In this document: one piece after another, positions 22,401 through 35,400 of the stretch
Layout of the letters: each line of letters starts with the position of its first letter
How positions within the stretch are numbered: position 1 is the stretch's first letter
NCBI GenBank assembly: GCA_019096155.1
Contig: JAHCVI010000003.1
Span: forward strand, 744,001-808,000
Reading direction: 5' to 3'
Source: Staphylotrichum longicolle
Taxonomy: Eukaryota; Ascomycota; Sordariomycetes; Sordariales; Chaetomiaceae
DNA: 64,000 nucleotides
Made by a program: the position numbers and the translations under genes
The notes under the pieces: generated by a model
The model's database searches: none
Told to the model about the DNA's origin: nothing
What the model saw: only the letters and a program-made list of their open reading frames with translations

Positions 22401-23122
22401 TCCACGGACGCAAAGATATCTTTTTTGAGTCTGAAGAGTCGAGCGCCGCCGACCCCCACAAAGGCGGCAAGACCATTGTGACCCGCGACATCTACGTCCT
22501 CTTCCAAGACTACTCCCAAACCGTCATCACGGTCCGCTTCAACCCTCAGGACCCGTCTGACGTCCACCTGGAGCAGGTCCACAAGCAGCCGCCGCGCGCC
22601 CTGCGCCAGGACCAGCTCGAGCAGAGCTACGAGCGCTTCGGCCGCGCCATCGGCGAGGCCGTCGCTTCCAAGAAGGACACCGTCGTCGGTGACGGCACCC
22701 CGCACGCCCTGGTCTACGAGCTCCTCCGTCCCTTCAAGGACGCCCTCCACCCGGTCGGAACGCGTGCCTACGGCGCCCTGGTCTACAGCAACCTGGCCAA
22801 CGCCAGCACGACGCAGAACGACGAGATCCGCCCAGGCGACATTGTCAGCATCCGCAACGCCAAGTTCCAGGGCAAGCACGGCGCCATGCACGCCAAGTAC
22901 TCGATGGAGGTCGGGAAGCCGGACCACGTCGCCGTCGTCGCGGAGTGGGATGGCACTAAGAAGAAGGTGCGCGCTTGGGAGCAGGGTAGGGAGAGCAAGA
23001 AGGTCAAGGTCGAGTCGTTCAAGCTGGACGATCTCCGGTCGGGTGAGGTCAAGATCTGGCGCGTCATGCCGCGGAGCTGGATCGGGTGGGAGTCGGGCGC
23101 CGGCGGGAGCGGAGGGAACTAG
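19479..23122 (+). CDS. BBC1: BBC1-like SH3 protein of cortical actin patches
   Basis: Exons 19479-21143, 21191-21265 and 21330-23122. Yeast Bbc1 binds type I myosin and Las17 and restrains Arp2/3-driven actin assembly at endocytic patches. The N-terminus is an SH3 domain (KVKALYDYASGHDDDLSF, DWYGGEYVDESG, GIFPRNFVEKYEP). A long proline-rich, charged middle follows, with SFKDRIAAFNKPAAPPLAPF, SLKERLALLQKQQMET and several P5-P7 runs for SH3 or profilin binding. The C-terminal domain (GWWLQPNGLPSQLHGRKDIF, RDIYVLFQDYSQTVITVRF, HGAMHAKYSMEVGKPDHVA, IWRVMPRSWIGWE) is the conserved BBC1/AIM3 end. The frame breaks four times between 19803 and 20005 (near 19804, 19884, 19942 and 20003), each as one missing base in Pro-codon runs. 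On both sides of that stretch the frame is sound. Confidence 0.87.
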
Positions 23123-23285
23123 GAGGCCCTGCTGGGGCTGCAAATGAGAGATCTGAGGGGGTTTGGGGTGGCGGGGGAGATGGTTGGGGTGTTGGTGAGG
23201 GTGGCGATGGGGGTTGGTGTGTGAGGGAGGGAAGGTGTATTGAAGATTGAGGATAATTGTGTGTGGATTGCAGGAGTCATCATCA

Positions 23286-23313
23286 GCAGAGCAAAGCAGA
23301 GCAGAGCAGAGCA
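23286..23313 (+). repeat. GCAGA pentanucleotide repeat
   Basis: Five units of GCAGA, one of them GCAAA, lie just downstream of the BBC1 stop codon, probably in its 3' UTR. Confidence 0.9.
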
Positions 23314-26300
23314 TCCTCGGTCGCCTTTTGATCATACATACACCAACCACAGTCTACAACAGTGCTTGTTTATCTAGTTAGTTGTTGCGTTATGTTATAT
23401 GCTCCTTGTCTTTGCTGTTGTGTGAGCTTTTTGTGTCTTCCAAGTGCAATGTGTCGATCTTGTTGCTGTTATTTCAAGAAACACAAGCGTCACACCACCA
23501 CAGACAAACGAGCACAACCTCCATTTCTCACACCCCTATTCTCTCGTGGATGTGTCCCATGTCCTTTGTCTGTTGACCATCTTGAATTCTCACAGTCGCT
23601 CTAACGCTCTCTTTCCCCGAGCTTCCCCCTTTTTTTGTTCGCACTCTTCACCATACCGTGCCACCCCCTGCATGAAAGGGAGTGAGCAAGCATTCACCAA
23701 TGACTTTACCACCCGCAGCGAACATCGGACCAAACCACGGCTCTTCCCTCAATTCTGCAGGTTCGGGCAGGGCACCAACGCGCTACTGCATGGATGCCCT
23801 TTATGCATACACGCAGCCCAACGTCTATCTGCAGCTTGGTATGGACATCACTATCCCTGCCGAACGACAAGCCATGTGCAAGAAAGAGTTTTGCATATCG
23901 CATTTGTGGATTTGCTCCCAAGCAGGCAGGCATACTGTGCTCCATCTCAGAATGCCCGTTATACATTGGCTTGCCCAGCCTGGCGAGACAGCTCTGCTTT
24001 GTGAGGCATGTGCTCTTCTGGAATTGACAAACTCCTGAAGGCGTCCAATCCACCTTGTAGTTGAGAAAGTGAGCAGAAGGAGCACGGGGGATACATGCGA
24101 GAGTGAATTTCCCCTTAGTCAAGCCAGCTCCCGTGGCAACCGTCACCATAACCATCACCATCACCATCACGACCAACATCGTTCTGCGACAGAGATGACA
24201 CACCCCACACACGTGGTCTGAACCCGACAATAGGATAGGACAGAGGGCAGTTATTTCACCGGCGCGGGATGCAATGTAGTGCAGGGTAGGGCTAGGTACG
24301 GGGACGTGTAAGTGCATCGTCCCCCATCCCAGCCCCGCGCGCCCGGTCCTGCAGCAGCAGCAGCAGACGGCACGCACGCGCAGCTACATGTTATGTATGC
24401 ACAGTTCTGTGGGTACACTCCTGGGTTGGATACATGGGATGTTGCAGAGAACAGATCTACGCAGGCCCTTTCCTCTGCGGTATCGGCAACTCACGTTCAG
24501 ACCCAGACCCAGACCCTGTTGGGGGGAGGGGGGCACACGAGCGTTTGCTGATCCGCCCCATCCTTTCAGGCAAGCTGTCTCATGTCTTGCCCTGTCATAC
24601 ATCTGTATTCCCGTACGTCCCCCCCGCTGCCAAGTCAACGGTGGACGCGGCCCCGATGGCGGCCTGGGGTATTTGCATGTAGGTCTGTAGATCGCCGGGG
24701 CGGTGGCGGACACGGGCAGGGGCAGGTGAGACACTGCGTGTGTTTGTGTTGCTGGGTTAGTGTCACTGACTGGACACGTGCGGTGGTTAGACGGCAAAGA
24801 TGGGGTGTTTTCCCACTGGGCCCTTGAGTCAAGCCGGGCTCAACTTTGAAAGCCTAACAAAGGGTGAATGGGATAGTGTCCAAGGGATTGAGCTCCATTG
24901 ATGCTTCCAGTTCCGTATTGCCGCCAGGAGTGATTTGGAGGAGACTCTTCCTTGCACCAAGGGACGAGGCACATGATCGTCGGCACCTTGATGTCCAGAC
25001 GCTGCCTCCAAGACATCCCTTGGGCCAGACTCGACGGTTGGATCAGCCGATCTTCAACCACCCCTTCCCCTCTCTTGCAGGTAGGCAGGTGTCTCTGAGA
25101 ACCCGGCCCCTCAGAGACACATATATTCCCACAACGGGACCAGTCTCAACTCCCTCAATCGTGGGGCACTGAATCATCACCGTCCCATTGCACCCAGCCG
25201 ACTGGCTGAAACCGGCATCCCAGACATAAGATGGGGGTCAAAATTCGAGCCGGAAACGGCCATTCGCAGACGGCATCAGGCAACACAGCACCAATCGCTT
25301 CAGCGCACCCGCCGTCGATGAGACTCCGGAGACCCAATGAAAGAAGTCGCGCATGCAAGCAGACCATCAAACGATGCCCACTGACCGGTCGACCCAAAAC
25401 ATGGCGACCACAGACAGACAGTCAGCCAGCCCGCTCGTCGCCGCCAGTCGAACGACACAACGAGGCCAATTCGGGGACCCGGGTGTGGTGTTGATGTCAT
25501 GCATTTTCCTGGCAGCACCCACCCCACCATATCGAACCGAGCCACTGGGGAAAATAGGTGGTGGGTTGCGATGGGAGGGACAGAGTTCCCGCCCTCGTGC
25601 AAATCAGAAGCTGCCAAATGTTTGAGGCTTTCGCAACGCTTCCACCCGGCAAGAACAGCCACGCCACCCCGCGGGAGCGTCTCCGGGGCCGCGGGATGGA
25701 GGAGGCTGATAAGCGCGCTCTCTGGGGCTGAAGGAGGGGGCAGTTAATAACCAGTTGACACACTCCCTCCGGTACGTGACACTTAATCTTGCCGGCCGGC
25801 TTCATCGAAGGGACTGTGAAAAGGGGGATGACGACGTGGAAACTTCCACGTCCCGTTGGACAGGGGGCTATGTTTACTGAGACACTAGCCAACATCTACC
25901 CACGATTGCGGACAGTTTCTTGGAGAGTATGATGGCCGAATGTTGCCTGCCAGTCCCATGGGCCACATTTTTGCTTGAGGGTCCCGAGAGCCCATGACAC
26001 TCATGGGACGGTCAGAAGCGGCGAGAAGGGACATGAGAGTTCGATGATGGATGAACCGCAAGCCCCAGTTTCCCCGAAGCTTGCGTGTGATAGGTTGCTG
26101 GGGGCCCTTCTTGTATGCACTGAACTCGACAGAACTCGCATATCAGGAGGTAGGATCCAAGGGTGGGTCGATGGTGACGATGGGACAGCATGGCATCTTC
26201 CAAGTCGACGGGGCTGATGGATTTGAGCGCAGCTCTTAGCCGGGCACGCTGGCTCCGATTCAGGCCGAAGTGCCTCTGACCCGCTCCGGACGATCGGCGA

Positions 26301-28320
26301 TCCTCGAGGCGTCGGGACGGAGTGGTCACCTGAGCAACGGCGGATGACAACGGAAGCATATCGAGTTGACACCGGGTGATCAAGTGAGCAGAGGAGATCG
26401 TCCTGCATGAAAACCAACAAGCTGCGCGGGCAGGCCCGCCTCGCTCAAGCCCAGACTCCGGCATGGATTGAGGTTGACACACTTGGACGCCGGATCCGAT
26501 CGGGCCGCCTTTGTGACCACGAGGTTCACAGGGAGAAAGGCGTCTCATCTCGACTCGACCCTCGGCGACGGACCTCGAAATCCCAGTGACAAGTCCCGGG
26601 TGAATGGCGGGAGAGGTCGGACACGTGCTGGACTGCCCTGGGTTGAGGATGTGGACCGAGTGTCAGCGAATGAACGTCTGACACAAGTCAACATTGCATG
26701 GCTGCGCAGGAATGGTTGCAGTAGCGAACAGTCCATCTCCTGGATTTGGAAAACCGCCCATCGGTGCCAAGAGCCAAACGGTTTGACTCGAGCTTCAGGT
26801 TTCGTGCACTCATCAATTAGGATTAGGGTGATGACATGGCGAGCTCGGCTCGAGATTGGGCTCGGAAGCAGTCACCTGCAAAGGTCAGGCAGTGAAGGAT
26901 CTTGAAAACAAAGGTGTACTTGGCCTGGTGATGTTTTGAAGGCCGCCGGCTCCAGTTGGCCGTTGATGGTTTTCCTCTTAGGTTCCGCGGTTAGGGTCAA
27001 CAAGATGTTGGAGTATCTTACCAAAGAGCCGAGAGAATCGTCAAGTGTCAGAGCGCCAGTTTCCCCAGTTCTGTGCAACCCATGCAAGGGCATGGGAGGT
27101 TGGGAGCTCACGACCTCGACGAGCTCCCGCGTCGATTGGTTAGGGGAATTCCTACCCCACGATTTGTTTAGAACCAATGATCTCGTTCAGCCGGCGCAGC
27201 CTCAGTTCGAAATCCGCAGGCTGAGTGGTTCGGCCGGCTGTGGGTCCGTTGGGCATCCAAGCATCGGCGCAAGCAGGCCAAAATGGGCTCTCAAATTGGC
27301 ACTCAGGCGCATACCACTGTTCAGAGTGCCACGTACAGCGCCTGTCAGCAGGGTCTCGTTGCGGAACGCCCTGCATTCTGTTGGCCCGAGATAGCACTTC
27401 CTGGCTATGGGAGACAGCAAGTGACTCAAGACATGGTCCACGCTACGCACAGGGTGTTCTGGAGCGGGCGACCCTTGTGAAATGGATGTCAACGGTGTCT
27501 CGACGGCATTCCAAAACCATGCGAACCCAAGGAAAGTTGGCAGTCGCGGCAGTGATGCCGGATGCCGGGCATGATTGCCATGCGTCGAGTTGGCCACGGG
27601 TTCGAGGTGTCTTCTTGAGTGAGCGAAGAGAACTTGGACCGATATGGGAAAGTTCAGGATTCAGGGTCATGACCCAGACTCGTCGCGTTGGTTGAAGGCG
27701 GGAAGGAATGGCAGGTCGAGAAAATTTACGAGTTGCCAGCACTGTCTTGCACCATCTTGCGCCTTCCATCCCAGCGTCAGGCAGATGCGCTTGACGGAAG
27801 TCCCGAGGGTCCACGGAGGGTACTTGCCACAATGGAAAGTCGTGGTCAGCCATGCCGTGGAAGGTGAAAAGCTGCAGGAGTGGGATGTTGAAATTTTTCT
27901 GGTGGGCTCACCCACCATCAAGGCCGCTGTGGCAGTGGCATGTCCTGCCCGCGCTGAGAGGTACCTGTGGCTGACCCCCACACAGGGAGTGACTTTGGGA
28001 AGCCGAGTGCGACTGGGCCACACCCTCACCAGCCCGCGACTTCCCAATCGGTCGAGGCTGTGGGTGCGCCGGCCAATCAAGGCGACCCCCTCAGTGTCCT
28101 GAATTTACAGCCAATGGCTGAAATCGGGCGGTCTCGGACACCTCTGCGACCCTGTGCTGCACAGTCTAAGCCAGTGAAAAAGCGCGCTCGAAGCTCGACT
28201 TTGCTGTGAATGGCTGGGGCGAGCTGGGTTGAACCATCTCCCTTCCCGTGGAGCGCCGTGTCCCATGGCGCAGCTTGGCCGTCTCCGATGGCCGCGGGGT
28301 GCGGGAGCGGCGCCAGATCC

Positions 28321-28345
28321 CATGCCATCCCATGCCATCCCATGG
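28321..28345 (+). repeat. Short tandem repeat CATGCCATCC
   Basis: Two perfect 10-bp units followed by a partial third (CATGG). Simple-sequence expansion in the gene-poor region. Confidence 0.85.
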
Positions 28346-28511
28346 CGGGACTGTGGGATTGTACCTCTGTACCTCCGTACCGGGTTCTTGAACCCTTGAG
28401 ACATGGAAATCCCGCGTGGACGAATCCTTAAAGCGTTACCTCCCCAACCGTCGACGTCGCGCCCGCGGGTAGCTAGTGTGCTCGACCACCTGGCTTCTGC
28501 ATCTCCAGCAC

Positions 28512-28540
28512 AGTACCACAATACCACAGTACCACAGTAC
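28512..28540 (+). repeat. Short tandem repeat AGTACCACA-type
   Basis: Three imperfect units of about 9-10 bp (AGTACCACA, ATACCAC, AGTACCAC) lie upstream of the gene at 29051, probably in its promoter. Confidence 0.75.
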
Positions 28541-29050
28541 GACGCAGCCTCTGGCACCCTCTTTGGCGCTCTCTCTGCCCTGTCAATTGGCAACCAGCAC
28601 TCCCTGGTCGCTTCACCCTGATCCTGCCACTGCATCCCACCTGTTCACCCACTCCGAACACGCTCTCTTGTCGCAACGCCAGACGCCAACAAGCTCCCCG
28701 CGTTTAATGCCCGACCCCAACCCGACAGCTGCGACCTCGACAACGCACACGCCTTGCACTGCAGCTCCGGCACGACCCAGCAGCACTCGGCACGGCATGC
28801 CGGACCCCTTCTCACTCACCAATCGTTGCCCTCCCCCGAGTTCCTCACTCGCCTGCCACCCCAACCCCACGCACGCCACCTCTTTGAGCTTGCTTGCTCG
28901 ACACACCTGACGCACTCTATAAACACCATCACAGACCCCAAGACGCCTTCTTTGACCGGGAAACCTCTTCTCCCCACAATAACTCACCACAACCACACAT
29001 CCCCCCTGGACCCCCTTCCAGCAGCAAACACATCAGACTCACAGCCCAAG

Positions 29051-30555
29051 ATGGCTGCCCCATATCCCAGAAGACAACCGTCATGTCAATCCTCCTCCAG
29101 TCACGACTCCCGCAGCCGCAGGAGTAACGACTCATACGCTTCACATTCCACTGCGCCCACCTCGCTGTATTCGTCATCGCCGCGCCCATCTGACCTGAAG
29201 GCCTCGCCGTCATCAACAGCCAACGGCGCCAGGTACCAGCACGCCTATGACTCTCGCGACGATGTCAGCCCCGCCACTTCGCTCTATCCGCGCTCGTCGG
29301 TCGACACCTACGCCTCAACGACGGCTTCCCGCGAGGACGTGGATGTCATGGACCTTGATGAGATTCCGGATTACGAGTGCGCCGCTATCCCGCCGCTGCC
29401 TGTGTACCGCCGCGATCTGGTCGAGCCTAACGTGCGCGCATCCACGCCTCAGGACTTTGCCAAGCTCTTCCCGTCTCTCAACCGTCTGACTATCCGGCAC
29501 GATGAGTTCACCTCTGATGGGAACATGAACCTGCGCATCGACACGGTGGTGACGGGGAGGAGAAGGACGGCGATCCAGCTCTTCCATCTGCGCATGTACG
29601 ACCTAGCCACGCGAGAGTTCTCGTTGCGCCGCTACTCTCGCGACTCGGGCCGCGAGGTGTGCAACGCCAAGCGCAAGTTCACCGACCCTGCCCCGATGAA
29701 GCCCAAGGCCCAGGACGAGAGGCCAACGCTGAAGCGGTCCATGTCGACTGCCCTCAGGACCTTGAGCGGCGGAAGGCCGGCTTTGCGCCGCGCCAAGTCT
29801 GGTATGGCCGCGCCCGGCCGCCCTGGCACGGGCTACTCGACCTGCGACGGCGATGATGAGTTGTTCCCCGAAGGGTCCAACATGTCTCGCATGTCGCTCG
29901 ACAGTCGCCTGGTCAGGGCCAAGACTCAGCGGCCGCAGCCTACCAACACCATCAAGCTTGAGTTCAGCAACTACGCCCGCGTCGACGTCAGCCGCCGCGG
30001 TGCCAAGGGCAACAAACGCTACGAGTTCGACTGGTGGGGCCATCGCTACAGCTGGAAGCGCGCTGTCGACAAGCAACTGGGCCTGGTGTCATTCCACCTC
30101 ATGCGCGACGGGAACACGAGCGCGCCGGTCGCGCACATTGTCCCTGAAACTAGGTCGCCGACACAGGTTCTTGCCGACGAGTGTGCCGGCGGATGGGTGC
30201 CGCCCTGTTTCATGTGGATCGCGGATGAAACCGTCGTCGATGCTGTGACGGATGTTGCTGAGTACGTGAAACGCCCTCATCTTTTGCCGATCTATGACGC
30301 TGACTTTCCCTCTCTAGCGTGATCATGGCCACTGGACTCATGGCCCTTGTCGACGACTGCATCAAAGAGCGCTGGCAGCCCAAGAAGGCCCACCACATCC
30401 CGCTGCCGCTGACCTCCAAGACGGTCAACTTTGACGCCATCAGCCCAAAGGCCATCATGCAGCATGTCTTTGGCGCCGGAAACTCAAATGACCACCAGCG
30501 GCCCACGACCCCGTCCAGCCCGCTGCGATTTGCGAATCCCATCGCGGCTCACTAG
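29051..30555 (+). CDS. Conserved fungal protein of unknown function
   Basis: Two exons, 29051-30261 and 30318-30555, give 482 aa. The intron joins ..VTDVA to DVIMATGLMALVDDC. The N-terminal 100 residues are Ser/Arg-rich and disordered. A folded region begins near LDEIPDYECAAIPPLPVYRR. Later comes a Trp/Tyr-rich block (RYEFDWWGHRYSWKRAVD, LGLVSFHLMRDGN, PVAHIVPETRSP, GGWVPPCFMWIADETVVDAV, DDCIKERW). The order of beta-strand-like segments is reminiscent of tubby/LURP-one C-terminal folds, but this is only an impression. A basic insert (about residues 225-265, RPTLKRSMSTALRTLSGGR) could be a phosphorylated linker or nuclear signal. No signal peptide or membrane segment is present. I recall similar uncharacterised proteins in ascomycetes and do not assign a function. 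Confidence 0.8.
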
Positions 30556-31604
30556 TGGCATGAGTTGCAGACGCTCTTGATACCCGGCATCTTCCAGCAG
30601 GATGACGTCGGGAAGGGCCAGCGGACCACACCGCTCGAACCCCTGGATTGGCGCCATGTGTTGCTGCCCGACCGGGGACCCACACCTTTGGAGCATCTCA
30701 TGCTACGGACCTGTTGACGAGCACCCTTACCCTCGTCTTCCTCGTTTCTTCTTTTGCCAAAGCCGATTTTTACTTGGCTTCGTTTGAATCGTCTCATTCT
30801 TCTCTTACACGACGTCATTTGCCGTCGACTCTGTTGTTCTTACTAAAAAGTGTTTATTTTCTCACTTGTTTCCTCACCTCTCTCGCCCCTCGCATACGGG
30901 CAACGGCGTTATGATCTATAGGCCAAGTTTTAAGAAAAGGATAGCATGGAGCTCGGTTGGGCCATTGAACGGGAGCATTGGGTGGTTGCATGGGACGGTG
31001 TGATGAGGAGTTGACTGTGTTTTTTGTGTTTCACTTTTCTTTTTCCTTTTGGTCATCTGTCACGTTTTCCGCGACTATCGCTTTAGGTTGGATCCCGAGT
31101 TTTGTTTTTAAATCACGGCACTGATGAGACGATGATGGAATGGAATGCTTTGGAATTGGACGGACTTGAAGTTGGGAATCAGGAATTGAAAGAAGGGACT
31201 GGGAAGTGTGACGGGAGTTCAAGTGACGGCGACTCACTCACTGAGATTTTGGATGGCTGGTTGATGGGATGGATGTATATTGGATAATGTAGTTACACGA
31301 AAGCATGGCGGCGTCCAAGTTGCGCTCACCTCTCCAGCTCATGACCTTCTCATCCTCTCCTTCGCGGAAGAAGACGGGCGGGCATGGCACAAACAAAAAC
31401 ATGATCTCTTTTGTCAACCCTTTACTACCCATCTTGACCGATCCAAATGTGATGATATCCTAACCCCCTGTGACCGGGCACATCCTCATACACCTGACAA
31501 TCAAATCCAAGTATTTTGAGAAGGCCATTCAGTCTCTCCCAACCCTTCTCCTCCAACCAAACCGGTGAAACCCTTTCTAAAACTCCCGAATATCATACGA
31601 TTTG

Positions 31605-31741
<137 letters not shown>

Positions 31742-31951
31742 CACCTTGTGCCCTCCTCCCTCGCAATGCACCAAAACACCCACCCACCCACCCACCACAC
31801 AAGTGACCCGTCACCCGAGCCGGATCCAAGAGACCAAGCTAGCAAAAGACCTGGTACATAACGTTACCACCACCTGCTCGCCAGTAGTTGATACGAGTGT
31901 GTAAAGCATCACTTTCATGTTAAGCAAAAGTTGGGGGAGACACCACAACTG

Positions 31952-32097
31952 CAAGGGTAGTGATCTAGGGGATGCGAACCAACGGGTTTTTTTGGGGAGG
32001 GAGGGGCCGCACACTAAGGCTGGTCGACACATCGACACCATGTACAGCGATCTAGGGGATGCGACTCAGGGGGTGAGGAGCGCACACCAAGGGTAGT
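31952..32097 (+). repeat. Diverged direct repeat of about 87 bp
   Basis: The 16-mer GATCTAGGGGATGCGA occurs at 31962-31977 and 32049-32064. Each copy is followed by GAGG(A/G)G..GCACAC(T/C)AAGG, and CAAGGGTAGT flanks both ends (31952 and 32088). This indicates about one and a half decayed tandem units. Confidence 0.75.
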
Positions 32098-32414
32098 TAA
32101 AACAACATCTCGACCAAGAAAAGAGGTTCAAGAGGTATTACCTCAACCTCTTTTGTGGTTCCGTTGTTGAGAACGTGGAAACATTCTCACTCTCCAGAAC
32201 ACCAATCCCAATCTCGACACAAAGGAACCACCGAACACAGCAGTAAGAACGAGGTTAGGGTTGTCAATCAGATCTATTCTCTAATGTAAAGCCCCATCAG
32301 AAGGCGCCCAAAACTCCACATGAAAATCACAGATTAAAAGTTTCGTAACCGAACACATCTTTCATGAGCTGAAAAACCAGGCTCCCTCGCCTCGCAGGTT
32401 CCAAAACTGACTCT

Positions 32415-35400
32415 TTACGCCGAGTCAACACCATTTGTCTCGGCATGGCCATTCACGCCGTTGACTCCGTTGACGGCAGCACCCCCACCCGTCACAGCGG
32501 CGGTCAGGGAGCTGCTGTCATCCTGGAACTTCTCCCAGTTTGCCAGGATGTGACCAATCCTGGGCGAGTTGGTGAGCCGGTGGACATCCTCAAAGTACTC
32601 CTTAGTGAGCGCAAACGGCTTGGCCGTTACGTTGGGGATGTATTTGCCAACCAGCTTGGCAGGGTCGATCGTCGTCTTGTTGATCTTCTTCAGCAGGAAG
32701 CTGCGGAAAGGCTTGACGCCAGAGCGCAGGAAGGTCGAATGGAAAGGCACGTCGATGCCCCGCAGCGGAATGGTGGCGAACCCGCGCTCCAGCTCGAGGG
32801 GCTTCGGCTTGGCGTCGGTCCTCGCGGCGCACTCCTTGATGATCTCAACGAGCTTCTCCTTGACAAGCTCAATCGGGAACTCCTTGAGCATCTGCTCGAT
32901 ATCGATGTTCATGGCCTTGACGTAGTTGGTGACACCAGTCAGGGTATCGAGCGCCCGGAGATCACCAGCGCAGACATACTGCATGTTGGCAATGTTGTAG
33001 TTGACAATCTCAAGAAGCCAGCCCGTCGTCTCGGCAATGTTGTTGACAATGATTTGGAGCGCCGACTCATCGAACTTCTTGCTGATACGGCTGGGGTTGA
33101 CCGCGCACATGCTGTAGTTGGACCGGCCGGATGCGTCGCGCTCGACGGCGACCTGCATGGTCAGACCACGGTAGAAGACAACCGAGACCAGCGACTCGAT
33201 AGGCATGACATCGGCAAGGGCAGCCAGAGCCGAGTACTCGCCAAGTGAGTGACCGGCAAAGGTGCTATCACGCGGCACAAGCCCCTTGGCCTTCATGTCC
33301 TCGAAGCTGGCCTTCTCCATCAGCGTCAGAGCGGGCTGGGTGAACTGGGTCGCAGAGAGCAGACCGCTGGGAGAGCGGTAGGTGTACGACGTCGTCTTCG
33401 CGTCAATATCCTTGAAGATGCGCTCAGACTTGATGGAGCCGTCGGCGGCCACAGTCTCGAAGGTCATGGCCATGTAGTTTTGCCGGATCGCCTTGCCACG
33501 GGGGCCACCAAAGTGAATGGTAAGCTCCTTCGGGTTGTTCTTGACGATGTTGGTGATGGCAAAGCCTGTTTCTTGTTAGCAAGACAGCATGGGGGTGAGC
33601 AGTGCCGGGCGAGCTTACCGTAGGTATCCATGAGATACTTGTCCGCGCGGTCCCAGACCTCCTTGGCGACCGGGCTGCTGCCATAGAGGTCCATGCCCAT
33701 CCCTTGCTCCTGGGAGCCTTGACCGGTGAACACGTAGGCGGTAACAGGCTGCTCAATTTCTGCCTCGCCGAGAAGGACCTTGTCCTCCGTCTCCTTGTTG
33801 ATTGCCTCAACCTTGATAATCTTGCGGCCGGCGACCATGCCAACGTGCTGCAACTTCACGTTGATATCGTCGTTGGGAAGAACCATGCCAGTGAGCGAGG
33901 CGTGGAAGCTCCGGACGCGGCCAATCTTGTTCTCGGCAGCCCATGTCTCGACCAAGCTGCGAACAGCAGCGCTCGAGTACATGCCGTGCGTGATGGTGCC
34001 AGGGAGGTTGGCATACGCCGCAAAGACGCGCGAGACATGGATAGGGTTGTAGTCGCCAGAGACGCGGGCATAGGTCTCGTTGGATGCGGGAGCACGGAGC
34101 TGGAGGGGTGCCTTGCCGCTGAGGGGGATGGGGTTCTCGAAGTTGACTGGCTGCTCGATGGACGATCCATGGCGCTGGAGGTAGTCGATGACCGGGTTTC
34201 CGTGCGACTCGCCAGCCTCGTACTCGACAGTGGCGACTTGGATGATCTCCTTCGTGGGCAGTTCGACGAGGACCTGACCCCGTGTCTCGACGTTGCTGAA
34301 CACAGTCCGGTTCTTGAACCGAACCAGACTGTCAAGGCGGAAGATCAAAGTCTGACCAAGCAGGTCAATGGGGCCCTCGCTGCGGTCGAGGACATGGAAC
34401 CACTGCTTGGAGCGGAGGACGGCGACATCCTTGGTCGACCCAAGGTGAACCTGCATGGGCGTCTCGACCTTGCGCTGGAATGTGTTGTGGTAGTCGGTGT
34501 AGACGCCGCGGTACAGAAACTGCGACGTGACCTCCATGACCGCTTCGCCGTTGCGAGTGATGGTACCGCAGACCTCGACCATCTTGCCGGACTCTTGGTT
34601 GATGACAGCGTTGATCTGAGCCGTGGTGAAAACCTCATCGCCCTTCTTGAGGGGCTCGGCACCAGGCATCATGCGGAACTGGTTGGAGAGATGGACGAGC
34701 TTGAGAAGGTCACCGTCGATGGTGCGCGGGAAGATGGGCTTGGTAATGGCCTTCCAGCCCACAACAATGGCAAAGTCCATGGGCGCATACATGACCTTCT
34801 CAGGGCGGTCGACGAAGGCTTCGCCAGTGTTGCCCACGGCATGAACGAACTCGTTGATGGCCTCGCTCGTGATGGTGGTCTTGCCACCGTCGAACTTGCT
34901 GGTGACCGACGCGTCGAGATCGAAGTGGTCATCACCGAACCACGCACGCCAGTAGAACTCCTTGATGCGGTCATTGCGGCCGTCCATCACTTCGTGGATT
35001 GGCGCATACCCAGCCTCTGGGCGGTAGATGAAACGCAGCGGGAGAGCCACAGGCTTGCCAAGGGCAGTGGTATCCTTGATCATGCTGACGACGATCTCGT
35101 TCTTGCCAACCAGCTTAGCCTCAATCACGTCGACGTAGCGGTTGTGGCGGGGCTGCTCCTTGACCACAATGACCGTCTTGGCGGGGTCGTTGGGGTGGAG
35201 GATCTCGACGAAGAGACCGCGAGTCGGTGCAAAGATCTGCTTGATGGGGTTGGTCTGGTACTTTTGACCCTGGACGATGACGTCGGATTGGAGGAGGGCA
35301 TAACGCCAGTTCTGGCTTGAGCCAGCCAAGAGTGAGATCCACGACTCGAGCGACGGGAGCTGCGTCGACCCGGAAGAAGACAAGCGGTAAGTGTTCTTGT

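Larger units (their letters stand above)
23123..29050. other. Gene-poor region of about 5.9 kb
   Basis: No ORF here matches a family I know. Every ORF over 100 aa overlaps others on both strands without recognisable motifs. The first few hundred bases should be the BBC1 3' UTR (with a GCAGA repeat), and the last few hundred the promoter and 5' UTR of the gene at 29051. I see no terminal repeats, transposase or reverse-transcriptase motifs, and no obvious block duplications apart from small tandem repeats near 28321 and 28512. Possible contents are non-coding RNA, a heavily decayed element, or plain intergenic sequence. Confidence 0.5.

Noticed and set aside
33602..35320. A 572-aa plus-strand ORF opposite FAS1, and similar long ones at 36542-37912 and on the minus strand of FAS2 at 42844-45537 (897 aa)
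   Set aside because: They lie wholly antisense to clean, conserved FAS coding sequence. GC-rich codon choice leaves few antisense stops, and they have no recognisable motif.
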